64,000 bases of DNA from Roseovarius carneus (GCF_020141465.1 NZ_JAHSPD010000001.1:2710374-2774373); one strand, 5' to 3'. Shown: positions 10,016 through 18,606, counted from the stretch's first letter. The notes: generated by a model not told the origin, from the letters alone. Program-made: numbers and translations.

Positions 10016-10549
10016 CTAGCGGACCAAAGTGCCTGTGCGGCGGATTTTGCGTTGCAGCTGCAAGATGCCATAAACCAGCGCCTCGGCGGTGGGCGGGCAA
10101 CCGGGCACATAGATATCGACCGGGACGATCCGGTCACATCCACGCACTACGGAATAGCTGTAATGGTAATAACCGCCACCATTGGCGCAGGAGCCCATGG
10201 AGATGACATAGCGCGGCTCGGGCATCTGATCGTAGACCTTGCGCAAAGCGGGCGCCATCTTGTTGGTCAGCGTGCCTGCCACGATCATCACATCCGATTG
10301 GCGCGGGCTCGCGCGTGGGGCAAAGCCAAACCGCTCCACGTCATAGCGCGGCATGGCGGTATGCATCATCTCGACCGCGCAGCACGCAAGACCAAAGGTC
10401 ATCCAGTGCAAGCTGCCTGTGCGCGCCCAGTTAATGATATCCTCTGATGATGTCAGCAAGAACCCCTTGTCCTGCAATTGCGCATTGAGGTCCTGCGTCG
10501 CGACCTCACGGTCCGCGCCAGCATGATTGGCGCCAACAGCTACTCCCAT
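10016..10549 (-). CDS. nuoB: NADH-quinone oxidoreductase subunit B
   Basis: Carries the last iron-sulfur cluster (N2) before the quinone. Ligand residues are visible at Cys56-Cys57 ([10 protein letters not shown]), Cys121 (GSCANGGG) and Cys151 (PGCPP). The ATG at 10549 was chosen because GGGAG lies six bases upstream and gives the usual 177 residues; a longer frame starting seven codons earlier has no such site. The start overlaps the end of nuoA by 10 bases. Confidence 0.96.
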   Translation of the reverse strand: MGVAVGANHAGADREVATQDLNAQLQDKGFLLTSSEDIINWARTGSLHWMTFGLACCAVEMMHTAMPRYDVERFGFAPRASPRQSDVMIVAGTLTNKMAPALRKVYDQMPEPRYVISMGSCANGGGYYHYSYSVVRGCDRIVPVDIYVPGCPPTAEALVYGILQLQRKIRRTGTLVR

Positions 10550-10905
10550 TCGAGCGCTCCCTTCTTCCATTCATAGGCAAAGCCGATGGTCAACACGCCC
10601 AGAAACACCATCATCGACCAGAACGCCGTCATGGAGATATCCTGGAACGCCACCGCCCACGGGAAAAGCATTGCGATCTCCAGATCGAAAATGATGAAAA
10701 GGATCGCCACGAGGTAGAACCTCACGTCGAACTTCATCCGCGCATCATCAAATGCGTTGAATCCGCATTCATACGCGCTGACCTTTTCAGGGTCCGGGCT
10801 GCGTACCGCGATGATCACTGCGGCCAGAATGAGAACAAGACCAAGCCCTATGGCGATGGCCAAAAACACGAGAATTGGGAGGTATTCCCTCAACATCTCT
10901 TCCAA
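10540..10905 (-). CDS. nuoA: NADH-quinone oxidoreductase subunit A, probable TTG start
   Basis: A small three-helix membrane subunit of complex I, first gene of the operon. The conserved loop between helices 1 and 2 ([12 protein letters not shown]) is present. A TTG at 10905 has a strong AAGGAG six bases upstream and gives the usual 121 residues, beginning [11 protein letters not shown]. The first ATG (10896) is three codons later and 15 bases from the ribosome site. The much longer open frame (to 10968) runs through a hairpin and is not supported. Confidence 0.95.
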   Translation of the reverse strand: MEEMLREYLPILVFLAIAIGLGLVLILAAVIIAVRSPDPEKVSAYECGFNAFDDARMKFDVRFYLVAILFIIFDLEIAMLFPWAVAFQDISMTAFWSMMVFLGVLTIGFAYEWKKGALEWE

Positions 10906-10923
10906 GAGTGGCTCCTTAATCTG

Positions 10924-10956
10924 CGCCCGGGTCTGCACATATGGCAGACCCGGGCG
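10924..10956. promoter_or_regulatory. Perfect 13-bp hairpin in the leader upstream of nuoA
   Basis: Arms at 10924-10936 and 10944-10956 are exact reverse complements around a 7-base loop (acatatg). It ends 19 bases before the nuoA start. There is no T-tract on either strand, so it does not look like an intrinsic terminator. It may be an RNA element in the nuo leader or an operator; both are inference. Confidence 0.7.
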
Positions 10957-11159
10957 GTCAAGTGGCAAAATTGACTGATCTACATCTATCTCTGCCCTAT
11001 GGCAGGGTCAACCGCGCGAAGGCCGATTTGCCTCCCCTTTTGCACGGTGTCATATCGCAAAAAAACCGATGCATCCGACATGCATTGCCGATTGTGAGGC
11101 CTGCGCAGCACATGGCACATTTGAACGCGGTCAGGTGCGGCAATCGCGCCACCAGCCCG

Positions 11160-11280
11160 CCAAATGGCCCCGATCAGTCTGCCTTGGACCAGCTTCGCGC
11201 GCCGCGCAAAAAAGGCCGTGATCCCCTCGCGCGCCTCCGGCCCTTCCCAGCAGGTCAAAGCGTCAGGAGTTCCGGCCCGC
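11160..11280 (-). pseudogene. Possible C-terminal remnant of an enoyl-CoA hydratase-like gene
   Basis: In the frame after the stop at 11289 the translation reads CWEGPEAREGITAFFARRAK, which resembles the C-terminal tail of crotonase-family proteins (a segment before the final FFxKR). Nothing like the rest of a crotonase is seen upstream; the sequence preceding it is the start of a GST-like gene in another frame. It looks like the surviving 3' end of a deleted gene. The similarity is short, so this is tentative. Confidence 0.35.
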
Positions 11281-11392
11281 GCAGCGTCTTGTCAAACGGC
11301 ATCTCAGCCACACGGAACGGCACGCCCATTTCTTTCAACAGCCACAAAACGCGCATCGAACAGCTTTGCGGCACATGGTATAGTGTGATCAT
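11255..11392 (-). pseudogene. Truncated glutathione S-transferase N-terminus
   Basis: A 45-codon ORF whose translation (MITLYHVPQSCSMRVLWLLK at the start, then MPFDKTLRGPELLTL before a stop) matches the thioredoxin-fold N-terminus of glutathione S-transferases, including the pattern MPFDK-LR-PE. A full GST needs about 200 residues; this one stops just where a crotonase-like tail begins in a different frame. The best reading is a deletion that fused the 5' end of one gene to the 3' end of another. An intact GST gene lies directly upstream. Confidence 0.6.
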
Positions 11393-11417
11393 CTCAGGGT
11401 CCTTTTCCGCGCATGTC

Positions 11418-12053
11418 TCAGGCGCTTAAATCTGGTCGCGTGCGCGTGGTGGCGTCGCGCGCGCCTGCGGCCTCATACCACCGTGTCAGCGCACGGCGCC
11501 TTCGCAAAGCAGCACTCCCCTCCGGCACATGGGCGAAATACTCCAGCATTGGCAGCAGATGACAAGACGCAAGGCAGATCACCTCAGGCCTCAACACAAG
11601 CCCCTCGGCGGCAATCTCCTCCAGCGCATCCAGCACAGCCTCTGCGGCCTTAAGCCCCTTGTCCACCTGCGCCAGATCGCCCTCATTACCCGCATAAAAC
11701 CCGTGCGAGAAAACCTGCCGCACCAAGGGCCAATAGCCATAGGCGTCCACCAGCCCAATCACCTGCCGCATCCGGGCCAGCGCGCGGGGTGCCTCAGGCG
11801 TCATACGCCCCCCGGCCAACTCCGCATTAACGTAGTCCAAGATCGCCGCCGTCTCCCAAAGGCGAAATGACCCGTGCTCCAGAACCGGCACGCGCCCGAA
11901 GGGCTGCAACGGGATCAGAGCCGCAAGGCCCTCTGCCGTGAACGGATCCAGATCGACGACATCAAAGGCCGCTCCCGCCTCGGTCAGCGCAAGCCGCGCC
12001 GACCAAGTGTAGACGCTGTGGCGGTATCCCGTAAGCCGCAACGGCCCACTCAT
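11418..12053 (-). CDS. Glutathione S-transferase family protein
   Basis: A 211-residue protein with an N-terminal thioredoxin-like domain (residues about 1-80, including GRVPVLEHGSFRLWETAAIL, where the PVL and ETAAI motifs bind glutathione) and a helical C-terminal domain. The start MSGPLRLTG is preferred over a frame that begins 14 codons earlier. It overlaps the stop of a small upstream ORF as ATGA. Substrate unknown; a cytosolic detoxification or stress role is usual for the family. Confidence 0.88.
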   Translation of the reverse strand: MSGPLRLTGYRHSVYTWSARLALTEAGAAFDVVDLDPFTAEGLAALIPLQPFGRVPVLEHGSFRLWETAAILDYVNAELAGGRMTPEAPRALARMRQVIGLVDAYGYWPLVRQVFSHGFYAGNEGDLAQVDKGLKAAEAVLDALEEIAAEGLVLRPEVICLASCHLLPMLEYFAHVPEGSAALRRRRALTRWYEAAGARDATTRTRPDLSA

Positions 12054-12169
12054 TGCGCCACCAGCGGTAAATCCGCTGCCGCCCCTTCCTCGCAAAGCCC
12101 CTCAGGACGGACGGCGCGGATGGCAGGATAGGCCATAATCTGCCTGTAAAGCTGGCGTTTCGACATCAT
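12050..12169 (-). CDS. 39-residue ORF coupled to the GST gene
   Basis: Begins MMSKRQLYRQIMAYPAIRAV and ends with a stop that overlaps the GST ATG as ATGA (12050-12053). A clear AGGAGG lies seven bases upstream of the first ATG. The good ribosome site and coupling make it a credible small gene, or a leader that helps translate the GST. The second Met is also a possible start. No domain recognised. Confidence 0.55.
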   Translation of the reverse strand: MMSKRQLYRQIMAYPAIRAVRPEGLCEEGAAADLPLVAQ

Positions 12170-12192
12170 CAAAAAGCCTCCTGACAGGGCGC

Positions 12193-12206
12193 TTGATCCA
12201 GATCAA
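12193..12206. promoter_or_regulatory. FNR/FnrL-type box, distal
   Basis: TTGATCCAGATCAA is an exact match to the FNR consensus TTGAT-N4-ATCAA. It lies 89 bases upstream of the ompW ATG and 24 bases upstream of the divergent small ORF, so it could act on either. FNR proteins lose their iron-sulfur cluster in oxygen; binding here would mean oxygen control. Not tested. Confidence 0.75.
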
Positions 12207-12225
12207 GTCCCAAAAAATCTATCAT

Positions 12226-12239
12226 TTGACGTGAATCAA
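12226..12239. promoter_or_regulatory. FNR/FnrL-type box, proximal
   Basis: TTGACGTGAATCAA matches TTGAY-N4-ATCAA. It lies 55 bases upstream of the ompW start. Its centre is 33 bases from that of the distal box, about three helical turns, so two dimers could bind on the same DNA face. Confidence 0.65.
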
Positions 12240-12294
12240 AGCCCCTCCCCGCAAGCCGTTTTAGCAAGGAGGCGGAAACACAAAGGGACACATC

Positions 12295-12918
12295 ATGAAG
12301 ACAGCCACTCCCCCCCTCGCGCTCGCCGCCGGCATCGCCATTGCGGCCCTCGCCAGCCCTGCCTCCGCCACCGACAAGGGCGATTTCACCCTTGGCTTCG
12401 GCCTTGGCCTCGTATCGCCACAGGCGGGCAACTCGACCACCACGGTGGGCCAGATCAACGTCGATGATAACATCCGCCCGACGCTGACATTCGAGTATTT
12501 CGTCGCTGACAAAGTCGGTGTCGAGGTGCTGGCCGCGTGGCCGTTTGAGCATGACATCAACCTCGTGGGAACAGGCCGCGTTGCCAAGACCAAGCACCTG
12601 CCACCCACAGTCTCGATCAAATATCACTTCGCCAACCAATCCAGCATCACACCCTTCGTCGGCGTTGGCCTCAACTACACACATTTCTTCGATGAAAGCG
12701 GCGTGGGTACGCTTGCCGGGGCCAATGTCAGCATCGACGACAGCTGGGGTGTAGCCGCCGTGGCCGGTTTGGATTTCGCCATCTCCGACCGTGGTGCTCT
12801 CCGCGCCGAGATGCGGTATATCGACATCGAAAGCGATGTGAAAATCAATGGCGCGACTATCGGCAAGGTCAAGATTGACCCGGTTGTCCTTAACGTCGCC
12901 TATGTTCTTAAATTCTGA
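12295..12918 (+). CDS. ompW: OmpW family outer membrane protein
   Basis: A 207-residue protein with a signal peptide (about 1-25, ending ASA) followed by an 8-strand beta-barrel pattern typical of OmpW, ending in the aromatic C-terminal residue (VLKF). OmpW proteins form narrow hydrophobic channels and are often induced under low oxygen. The upstream AAGGAGG-like sequence (gcaaggagg) and two FNR boxes fit this. A Rho-independent terminator follows at 12962. Confidence 0.92.
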   Translation: MKTATPPLALAAGIAIAALASPASATDKGDFTLGFGLGLVSPQAGNSTTTVGQINVDDNIRPTLTFEYFVADKVGVEVLAAWPFEHDINLVGTGRVAKTKHLPPTVSIKYHFANQSSITPFVGVGLNYTHFFDESGVGTLAGANVSIDDSWGVAAVAGLDFAISDRGALRAEMRYIDIESDVKINGATIGKVKIDPVVLNVAYVLKF

Positions 12919-12961
12919 GACAGGCACCGCGCGGAGCGACCTGCGCAACATATAAACTCCT

Positions 12962-12985
12962 GGCCGCCTTTCGGGGCGGCCTTTT
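12962..12985 (+). terminator. Rho-independent terminator after ompW
   Basis: A 7-bp GC stem (ggccgcc / ggcggcc) with a 6-base loop is followed by four Ts. It lies 44 bases after the ompW stop. Confidence 0.75.
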
Positions 12986-13024
12986 GTATCTGGGGCTGGC
13001 AGGCAGGGCATGACGGCTGAAACC

Positions 13025-13339
13025 TCAGACCTGCCCCAGCCGCGCCTCAGGACAGCCTGCATCGCCCCCATGCACCAGCCATCCCACCCGGTTGACGTGA
13101 TATTCACGCCGCGTGGGCGCACAAAGCGGCCCACAGGCCACGACGATCCAGATCCCCACATCGCCGGGAAAGGCCACACAATCTGTCATCTCGCCCCCCG
13201 TCTCGGCGGCATAGAGTGCTGCGTAGTGGTTGATTACATCCGTCTCGGTGATCGTTATCGCAAGATAGCCCATTCGCAATCCATAGGCCCCGGCCCCTAG
13301 GGCCATGATGCAAAGAGGTGCCCAGATGAGCCAGCGCAT
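13025..13339 (-). CDS. Small membrane-anchored hypothetical protein
   Basis: A protein of about 104 residues beginning MRWLIWAPLCIMALG, with one N-terminal membrane helix and a periplasmic remainder containing four cysteines that might pair. AGGGA lies close upstream of the ATG at 13339; the ATG at 13351 is an alternative. It follows the aminotransferase gene on the same strand by about 16 bases. No family recognised. Confidence 0.55.
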   Translation of the reverse strand: MRWLIWAPLCIMALGAGAYGLRMGYLAITITETDVINHYAALYAAETGGEMTDCVAFPGDVGIWIVVACGPLCAPTRREYHVNRVGWLVHGGDAGCPEARLGQV

Positions 13340-13355
13340 CGGTCCCTGCATCCGC

Positions 13356-14549
13356 CTATTGCGCCTGATAGACCGCACCCACCTCAGCCCGGATGATCCG
13401 GGCAATCTGCGCGCAATCCTCAAGGCTGAACGTGAGCGGCAGGCGCATATCGACGATGCCTTTCAGCACCCGGTCAGTCGCGGGCATCGCCTCCGAGGGC
13501 GCATAACGCCAGCTGTCATAGCGGCTGGTGAACCCCGCAGGCTCTGCGCCGCCGAACCATTTCAGCTCCACCCCCCGCTTGAGGCACCGCGCCAGCACTT
13601 CGCTGATACGCGCGCTTGGCCAATCAAGCAGCAGGAACTGAATCGACGATCCGACAAATGTCTCCTCAGGCGGACGCGTGGTCAGGCACAAGCCCGGCGT
13701 GCCGCTCAGCCCCTCCTCCACCACGCGGTAGCGCGCATTCCACTTGTCGCGCTGCGCATCCAAGTTGCGAAGCTGCGGCCGCAGGATCGCCGCACGCAGA
13801 TTATCCATCCGCCCCGAGACATTGGGCGTGGTGTATTTCACCTCGTCAAACGCGGCCTCTGGCGGGGGTGTGCCGTGGCGCCCGTAGAGCATGTAAGACC
13901 CCGAGAGCATGATCGCACGCGCGGCAATCGCATCATCATCGGTCACGAGAAACCCGCCCTCGCCCGCGTTGATATGTTTGTAGGTCTGCATGGAGTAGCA
14001 GCCAACCACCCCCTGCCGCCCCGACGGAATACCGCGCCACGCAGCCCCCATCGTGTGGGCGCAATCCTCGATCACCAAGACCCCCGCCGCATCACAGATC
14101 GCCATCAGACGATCCATATCCGCCAGATGCCCGCGCATATGGCTCAGCATCAGAACGCGCGCCAGGCCGGCCTTGGCCTCCAGATCAGCCAGATCAATGG
14201 TCAGATTCTCGGTCACACCGACGAAAACAGGCGTGGCACCTACGGCGGCAATCGCCCCGGGGACAGGGGCAAGGGTGAAGGCATTGGTCAGCACCTTGTC
14301 CCCCGGCCCGATCCCCACCGCGCGCAATGCCGCCCCCATCGCATAGCCGCCCGACGCCACCGCCAACGCATATTTCGCGCCAACAGACGCTGCGAATTCC
14401 TGCTCCAGAAGCCCCACCTCACCCACCTCACCGGGGCCAAGGTTATAGCGGTGGAGCCGCCCGCTGCGCATCACGGCGATGGCGGCCTCGATCCCTTCTT
14501 CGGGGATGGGTTCCTGCTGGGTGAAATTGCCTTGAAAAATCTCTGTCAT
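13356..14549 (-). CDS. DegT/DnrJ/EryC1/StrS family PLP-dependent aminotransferase
   Basis: A 397-residue fold-type I aminotransferase of the sugar-aminotransferase family. The cofactor-binding lysine lies in the MQTYKHINAGEGGF segment, and CAHTMGA is the typical loop before it. Relatives transfer amino groups to nucleotide-linked keto-sugars in surface polysaccharide or antibiotic synthesis; the substrate here is unknown. No nucleotide-sugar genes adjoin it apart from glmU further on. Confidence 0.88.
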   Translation of the reverse strand: MTEIFQGNFTQQEPIPEEGIEAAIAVMRSGRLHRYNLGPGEVGEVGLLEQEFAASVGAKYALAVASGGYAMGAALRAVGIGPGDKVLTNAFTLAPVPGAIAAVGATPVFVGVTENLTIDLADLEAKAGLARVLMLSHMRGHLADMDRLMAICDAAGVLVIEDCAHTMGAAWRGIPSGRQGVVGCYSMQTYKHINAGEGGFLVTDDDAIAARAIMLSGSYMLYGRHGTPPPEAAFDEVKYTTPNVSGRMDNLRAAILRPQLRNLDAQRDKWNARYRVVEEGLSGTPGLCLTTRPPEETFVGSSIQFLLLDWPSARISEVLARCLKRGVELKWFGGAEPAGFTSRYDSWRYAPSEAMPATDRVLKGIVDMRLPLTFSLEDCAQIARIIRAEVGAVYQAQ

Positions 14550-14603
14550 GGGGAATGTTCTACGCCGGTTGCGCCTCTGGTCAATGAAATTGCTCCGCGC
14601 AGA

Positions 14604-15281
14604 TTAGCCGATCAAGCGCCGCACAGCGTCTGGCAGCTCCTCAAAATGACCAATCAACGCCTCGGGCTGCAAAGCGGCCATATCGCCCCCGGCAGGCCCG
14701 AAGGTGACAAGGATCGACGGCACGCCCGCCGCGCGCGACGTCTCGCGGTCCGTCACCGTATCCCCCACCAGAAGCGATCTCGCCGGATCGCCGCCTGCGC
14801 GCCGCACGGCCTCCACCATCGGCGCGGGGTCGGGCTTGCGCGTGGGTAAGGTATCAGCCCCGATCAAAGCGCCAAAGGCCTCCAAGGCCCCCATCCGCTC
14901 CATCAGGATGCGCGCCAAATATTCTGGTTTATTGGTGCAAATGGCGACCTTATAGCCTTGCGTTTTCAACGCCTCGACCGTCTCCATCGCTTGCGGGTAA
15001 AACCGCGTGTGCACCGCAATCGCCTGCGCGTAATGCTCCAAAAGCGGCTGATACCACGCATCCAGAATCGCCGCATCAGCAGGCCGGCCCAAACGCTCAA
15101 GGCCGGCGGTGAGCATCGCCCGCCCCCCGCGCAGCGCCGTGCCCGCATCGCGCGCGGCGTCGAGCACATCGCCCTCGCCATCGCCCAAGCCCATGTCGCG
15201 AAAACACGCATTGGCAGCGGCCAGCAAATCGCCGCTTGTATCGGCCAAAGTGCCATCAAGATCGAAAACAACCGTGCGCAT
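14604..15281 (-). CDS. gph: HAD family hydrolase, phosphoglycolate phosphatase type
   Basis: A 225-residue haloacid-dehalogenase phosphatase. Motif I is VFDLDGTLADT near the N-terminus (catalytic Asp8), motif III around KPDPAPM, and motif IV GDTVTDRETSRAAG. The start MRTVVFDLDG was chosen as the family N-terminus; the frame is open far upstream. Gph removes phosphate from 2-phosphoglycolate, a by-product of oxygenation or DNA repair, but the substrate cannot be told from sequence alone. It is divergent from glmU. Confidence 0.85.
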   Translation of the reverse strand: MRTVVFDLDGTLADTSGDLLAAANACFRDMGLGDGEGDVLDAARDAGTALRGGRAMLTAGLERLGRPADAAILDAWYQPLLEHYAQAIAVHTRFYPQAMETVEALKTQGYKVAICTNKPEYLARILMERMGALEAFGALIGADTLPTRKPDPAPMVEAVRRAGGDPARSLLVGDTVTDRETSRAAGVPSILVTFGPAGGDMAALQPEALIGHFEELPDAVRRLIG

Positions 15282-15426
15282 GCCTGCCCCCTTTTCCCGC
15301 CCAACTGGGCGCTTTTCCGCGCAAGCCTGACACATACGGCAATCTTCTTTGATCGGCCGCCCGCTTGCGCGCGCTGTGTCAGCAGATAGAAGGGGTGAGA
15401 TTTGATTACAAACGAGAATCCAAAAA

Positions 15427-16782
15427 ATGGGCATAGCTTTGATCATTCTCGGTGCGGGCAAAGGCACCCGTATGCACTCAGACCTGCCCAAAGTGCTGCA
15501 TCCCATCGCAGGCGCGCCGATGCTGGTTCACGCGATCCGCGCCGGGGCCTCCTTGGAGCCCGCACGCTGCGTGATCGTGGCCGGGCACGGCGCTGAGGCG
15601 GTGACAAAAGCCGCCGAAGACTATGAGCCCGCAGCCCAGATTGCCCTGCAATCCGAGCAGCTTGGCACGGCCCATGCTGTTGCTCAGGCGCGCGATTTGC
15701 TGAAGGAGCACGAGGGCGACGCGCTCGTGCTTTATGGCGACACGCCTTTCATTCAGCCCGAGACGCTGGAGCGGATGGTGGCCGCCCGCGCCGTGCATGA
15801 CCTGGTCGTGCTGGGCTTTCACGCTGCCGATCCGGGCCGTTACGGACGGCTGGTGATGGCGGGCGACACGCTGGAGCGGATTGTGGAGTTCAAAGACGCC
15901 ACCGAGGCGGAACGCGCGATTGATTTTTGCAATTCCGGCGTGATCGCCTGCGACAGCGCCACGCTTTTTGACCTGATCGACGCGGTGGGCAACGACAACG
16001 CGGCGGGCGAATATTACCTCACCGACATCATCGCCATCGCCCGCGCGCGCGGCCTGAGCGCCACGGCGGTGGCCTGCGACGAGGCCGAGACGCTGGGCGT
16101 GAATTCCCGCGCGGAGCTGGCACAGGCCGAGACCCTCTTTCAGGCCCGCGCCCGCACGCAGGCGATGGAGAACGGCGTGACGCTTCTGGCCCCAGAAACG
16201 GTGTTCTTTGCCTTCGATACCGCCATTGGCCGCGACAGCCTGATTGAGCAAAATGTCGTCTTCGGCCCCGGTGCCACGGTAGAATCCGGCGCGCATATCC
16301 GCGCGTTCAGCCATCTTGAGGGCTGCCATGTCTCGCGCGGCGCTATCGTCGGGCCTTACGCGCGGCTGCGTCCAGGGGCGGAACTGGCCGAGTATGTGCG
16401 TATCGGCAACTTTGTTGAGATCAAAAACGCCGTGCTGGAAGCGGGCGCGAAGGTGAACCACCTGAGCTATATCGGCGATGCGACCGTTGGGGCCGATGCC
16501 AATATCGGCGCGGGCACCGTGACGTGCAATTATGACGGTGTGATGAAGCATCATACCACAATTGGCGCACGCGCCTTCATCGGGTCGGACACGATGCTGA
16601 TCGCCCCGGTGAACGTGGGTGATGATGCGATGACAGGCTCCGGCTCAGTGATCACGCGCGACGTGCCCGACGGCGCTTTGGCCATCGCGCGGCCCGAACA
16701 GGTGACCAAGCCGGGCATGGCGCGCAAATTGTTCGATATTCTAAAGAAAAAGAAGGCAAAACAGGCCAAAGGGGCAGAATAA
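15427..16782 (+). CDS. glmU: Bifunctional UDP-GlcNAc pyrophosphorylase / glucosamine-1-P acetyltransferase
   Basis: A 451-residue two-domain enzyme that acetylates glucosamine-1-phosphate and then couples it to UTP, giving UDP-GlcNAc for peptidoglycan and lipid A. The N-terminal uridylyltransferase has GAGKGTRMHSDLPKVLHP; the C-terminal half is a left-handed beta-helix acetyltransferase with the NYDGVMKH region. Its stop overlaps the glmS start (TAATG), so the two steps are coupled. Confidence 0.97.
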   Translation: MGIALIILGAGKGTRMHSDLPKVLHPIAGAPMLVHAIRAGASLEPARCVIVAGHGAEAVTKAAEDYEPAAQIALQSEQLGTAHAVAQARDLLKEHEGDALVLYGDTPFIQPETLERMVAARAVHDLVVLGFHAADPGRYGRLVMAGDTLERIVEFKDATEAERAIDFCNSGVIACDSATLFDLIDAVGNDNAAGEYYLTDIIAIARARGLSATAVACDEAETLGVNSRAELAQAETLFQARARTQAMENGVTLLAPETVFFAFDTAIGRDSLIEQNVVFGPGATVESGAHIRAFSHLEGCHVSRGAIVGPYARLRPGAELAEYVRIGNFVEIKNAVLEAGAKVNHLSYIGDATVGADANIGAGTVTCNYDGVMKHHTTIGARAFIGSDTMLIAPVNVGDDAMTGSGSVITRDVPDGALAIARPEQVTKPGMARKLFDILKKKKAKQAKGAE

Positions 16783-18605
16783 TGTGCGGAATTGTAGGGG
16801 TTCTAGGGCAGAATGAAGTAGCACCTTTGCTGGTTGAGGCGCTTAAACGGCTTGAATATCGCGGCTATGACAGCGCCGGGATTGCCACGCTTAACGACGG
16901 TCATCTCGACCGCCGCCGCGCCGTGGGCAAGCTGGTGAACCTCAGCGATCTTTTGGTGCATGACCCGCTGGCGGGCAAGTCCGGCATTGGCCATACCCGC
17001 TGGGCCACGCATGGCGCGCCGACGCTGACCAACACCCACCCGCACCGCGCAGGCCCCGTGGCCGTCGTACATAACGGGATCATCGAGAATTACCGCGAGC
17101 TGCGCGCCGAGCTGGCCTCCGCCGGCATCGCCTATCACACCGAGACCGATACCGAGACGGTGGCCCTTCTGGCACAGCACCATCTCGACAAAGGGGCCTC
17201 GCCGGAAGAGGCCGCTCGGGCTACCATAGCGCAGCTTGAAGGGGCCTATGCGCTTTGCTTTCTGTTCGACGGCGAGGATGACCTCCTGATCGCCGCACGG
17301 CAAGGCAGCCCGCTTGCCATCGGCCACGGGGATGGCGAGATGTTCGTAGGCTCCGACGCCATCGCGCTTGCCCCGTTGACAGACCGTGTCACATATCTCG
17401 AAGAGGGCGATTTCGCGGTGCTGACCCGCACCAGCCTGCGGATCACCGATGCGCAAGGCACGCCCGCGACCCGGCCCATGCGCCAGACCCATATTGACAG
17501 CGCCCGTGTGGACAAGGCAGGGCATAAGCACTTCATGGCAAAGGAAATTGCCGAGCAACCCACGGTGATCTCCGAGGCGCTCGGGGCGTATCTAAATGGT
17601 GAAAATGGCACGATCACCCTGCCCGAAGGCGGTATCAATTTTGCAGGGCTTGAGCGGATCACGATGGTCGCCTGCGGCACCGCGTATTTCGCCTGTGTGA
17701 CCGCCAAATACTGGTTTGAGCAGCTTGCCCGCCTGCCTGTCGAAGTGGATGTGGCTTCCGAGTTTCGCTACCGCGAGCCACCGATCACCGAGGGCACAGC
17801 CGCCCTTTTTGTAAGCCAATCGGGTGAGACAGCCGACACGCTGGCCGCGCTGCGTTATTGCGAGGGCGAGGCGGACATCATCCTCTCGGTGGTCAATGTA
17901 GACGAAAGCTCCATCGCGCGCGAAAGCGATCTGGCGCTGCCGATCCATGCAGGCACCGAAATCGGTGTGGCCTCCAGCAAGGCGTTCACCTGCCAGCTTA
18001 CCGTGCTCTTGCTCTTGGCGCTCAAGGCCGCCCATGCGCGCGGGCACCTGAGTGAGGACGGTCTGCGCGCATATCTCGTCGCGATGCGCAGCCTGCCGGG
18101 GATGCTGAACGAGGCGCTGGGGATCGAAGAGGACGTGCGCGGCCTGAGCCAGGAGCTATCGAAGGCGACAGATGTGCTCTTTCTGGGCCGTGGCCTCATG
18201 TACCCTATGGCGATGGAGGGCGCGCTAAAGTTAAAGGAAATCAGCTATATACATGCAGAAGCTTATGCATCTGGTGAGCTGAAACATGGACCCATCGCTC
18301 TCATCGACGAAAAGATGCCTGTGGTCGTGTTCGCACCCAAGGACGCGCTCTTCGACAAGACCGTCTCCAACATGCAGGAGGTGATGGCGCGCGGTGGAAA
18401 GATCATCCTGATCACCGACGCGGCGGGCGCGAAGGATGCAGGCGACGGGACGTGGCAAACCATCATCATGCCCACGATTGACCCAGTTCTGGCCCCCATC
18501 CTCTATGCGGTCCCGGCGCAGCTTTTGGCCTATCACACCGCCGTGGCCAAGGGCACGGATGTGGACCAGCCTCGCAATCTCGCCAAATCCGTGACGGTCG
18601 AATAA
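16782..18605 (+). CDS. glmS: Glutamine-fructose-6-phosphate aminotransferase (isomerising)
   Basis: A 607-residue enzyme that makes glucosamine-6-phosphate from fructose-6-phosphate and glutamine. The N-terminal nucleophile is Cys2 (MCGIVGVLG), exposed after Met removal, followed by the glutaminase domain and two SIS sugar-isomerase domains (SQSGETADTLAALR, about 345-360). It is translationally coupled to glmU. No glmS ribozyme is expected in this lineage and none was seen. It ends one base before the convergent remnant. Confidence 0.97.
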   Translation: MCGIVGVLGQNEVAPLLVEALKRLEYRGYDSAGIATLNDGHLDRRRAVGKLVNLSDLLVHDPLAGKSGIGHTRWATHGAPTLTNTHPHRAGPVAVVHNGIIENYRELRAELASAGIAYHTETDTETVALLAQHHLDKGASPEEAARATIAQLEGAYALCFLFDGEDDLLIAARQGSPLAIGHGDGEMFVGSDAIALAPLTDRVTYLEEGDFAVLTRTSLRITDAQGTPATRPMRQTHIDSARVDKAGHKHFMAKEIAEQPTVISEALGAYLNGENGTITLPEGGINFAGLERITMVACGTAYFACVTAKYWFEQLARLPVEVDVASEFRYREPPITEGTAALFVSQSGETADTLAALRYCEGEADIILSVVNVDESSIARESDLALPIHAGTEIGVASSKAFTCQLTVLLLLALKAAHARGHLSEDGLRAYLVAMRSLPGMLNEALGIEEDVRGLSQELSKATDVLFLGRGLMYPMAMEGALKLKEISYIHAEAYASGELKHGPIALIDEKMPVVVFAPKDALFDKTVSNMQEVMARGGKIILITDAAGAKDAGDGTWQTIIMPTIDPVLAPILYAVPAQLLAYHTAVAKGTDVDQPRNLAKSVTVE

Positions 18606-18606
18606 C

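Noticed and set aside
12169..13179. 336-codon minus-strand frame
   Set aside because: Antisense over ompW and its terminator; ompW is the coding frame.
16700..16782. glmS riboswitch-ribozyme
   Set aside because: There is no leader: glmS starts inside the glmU stop.
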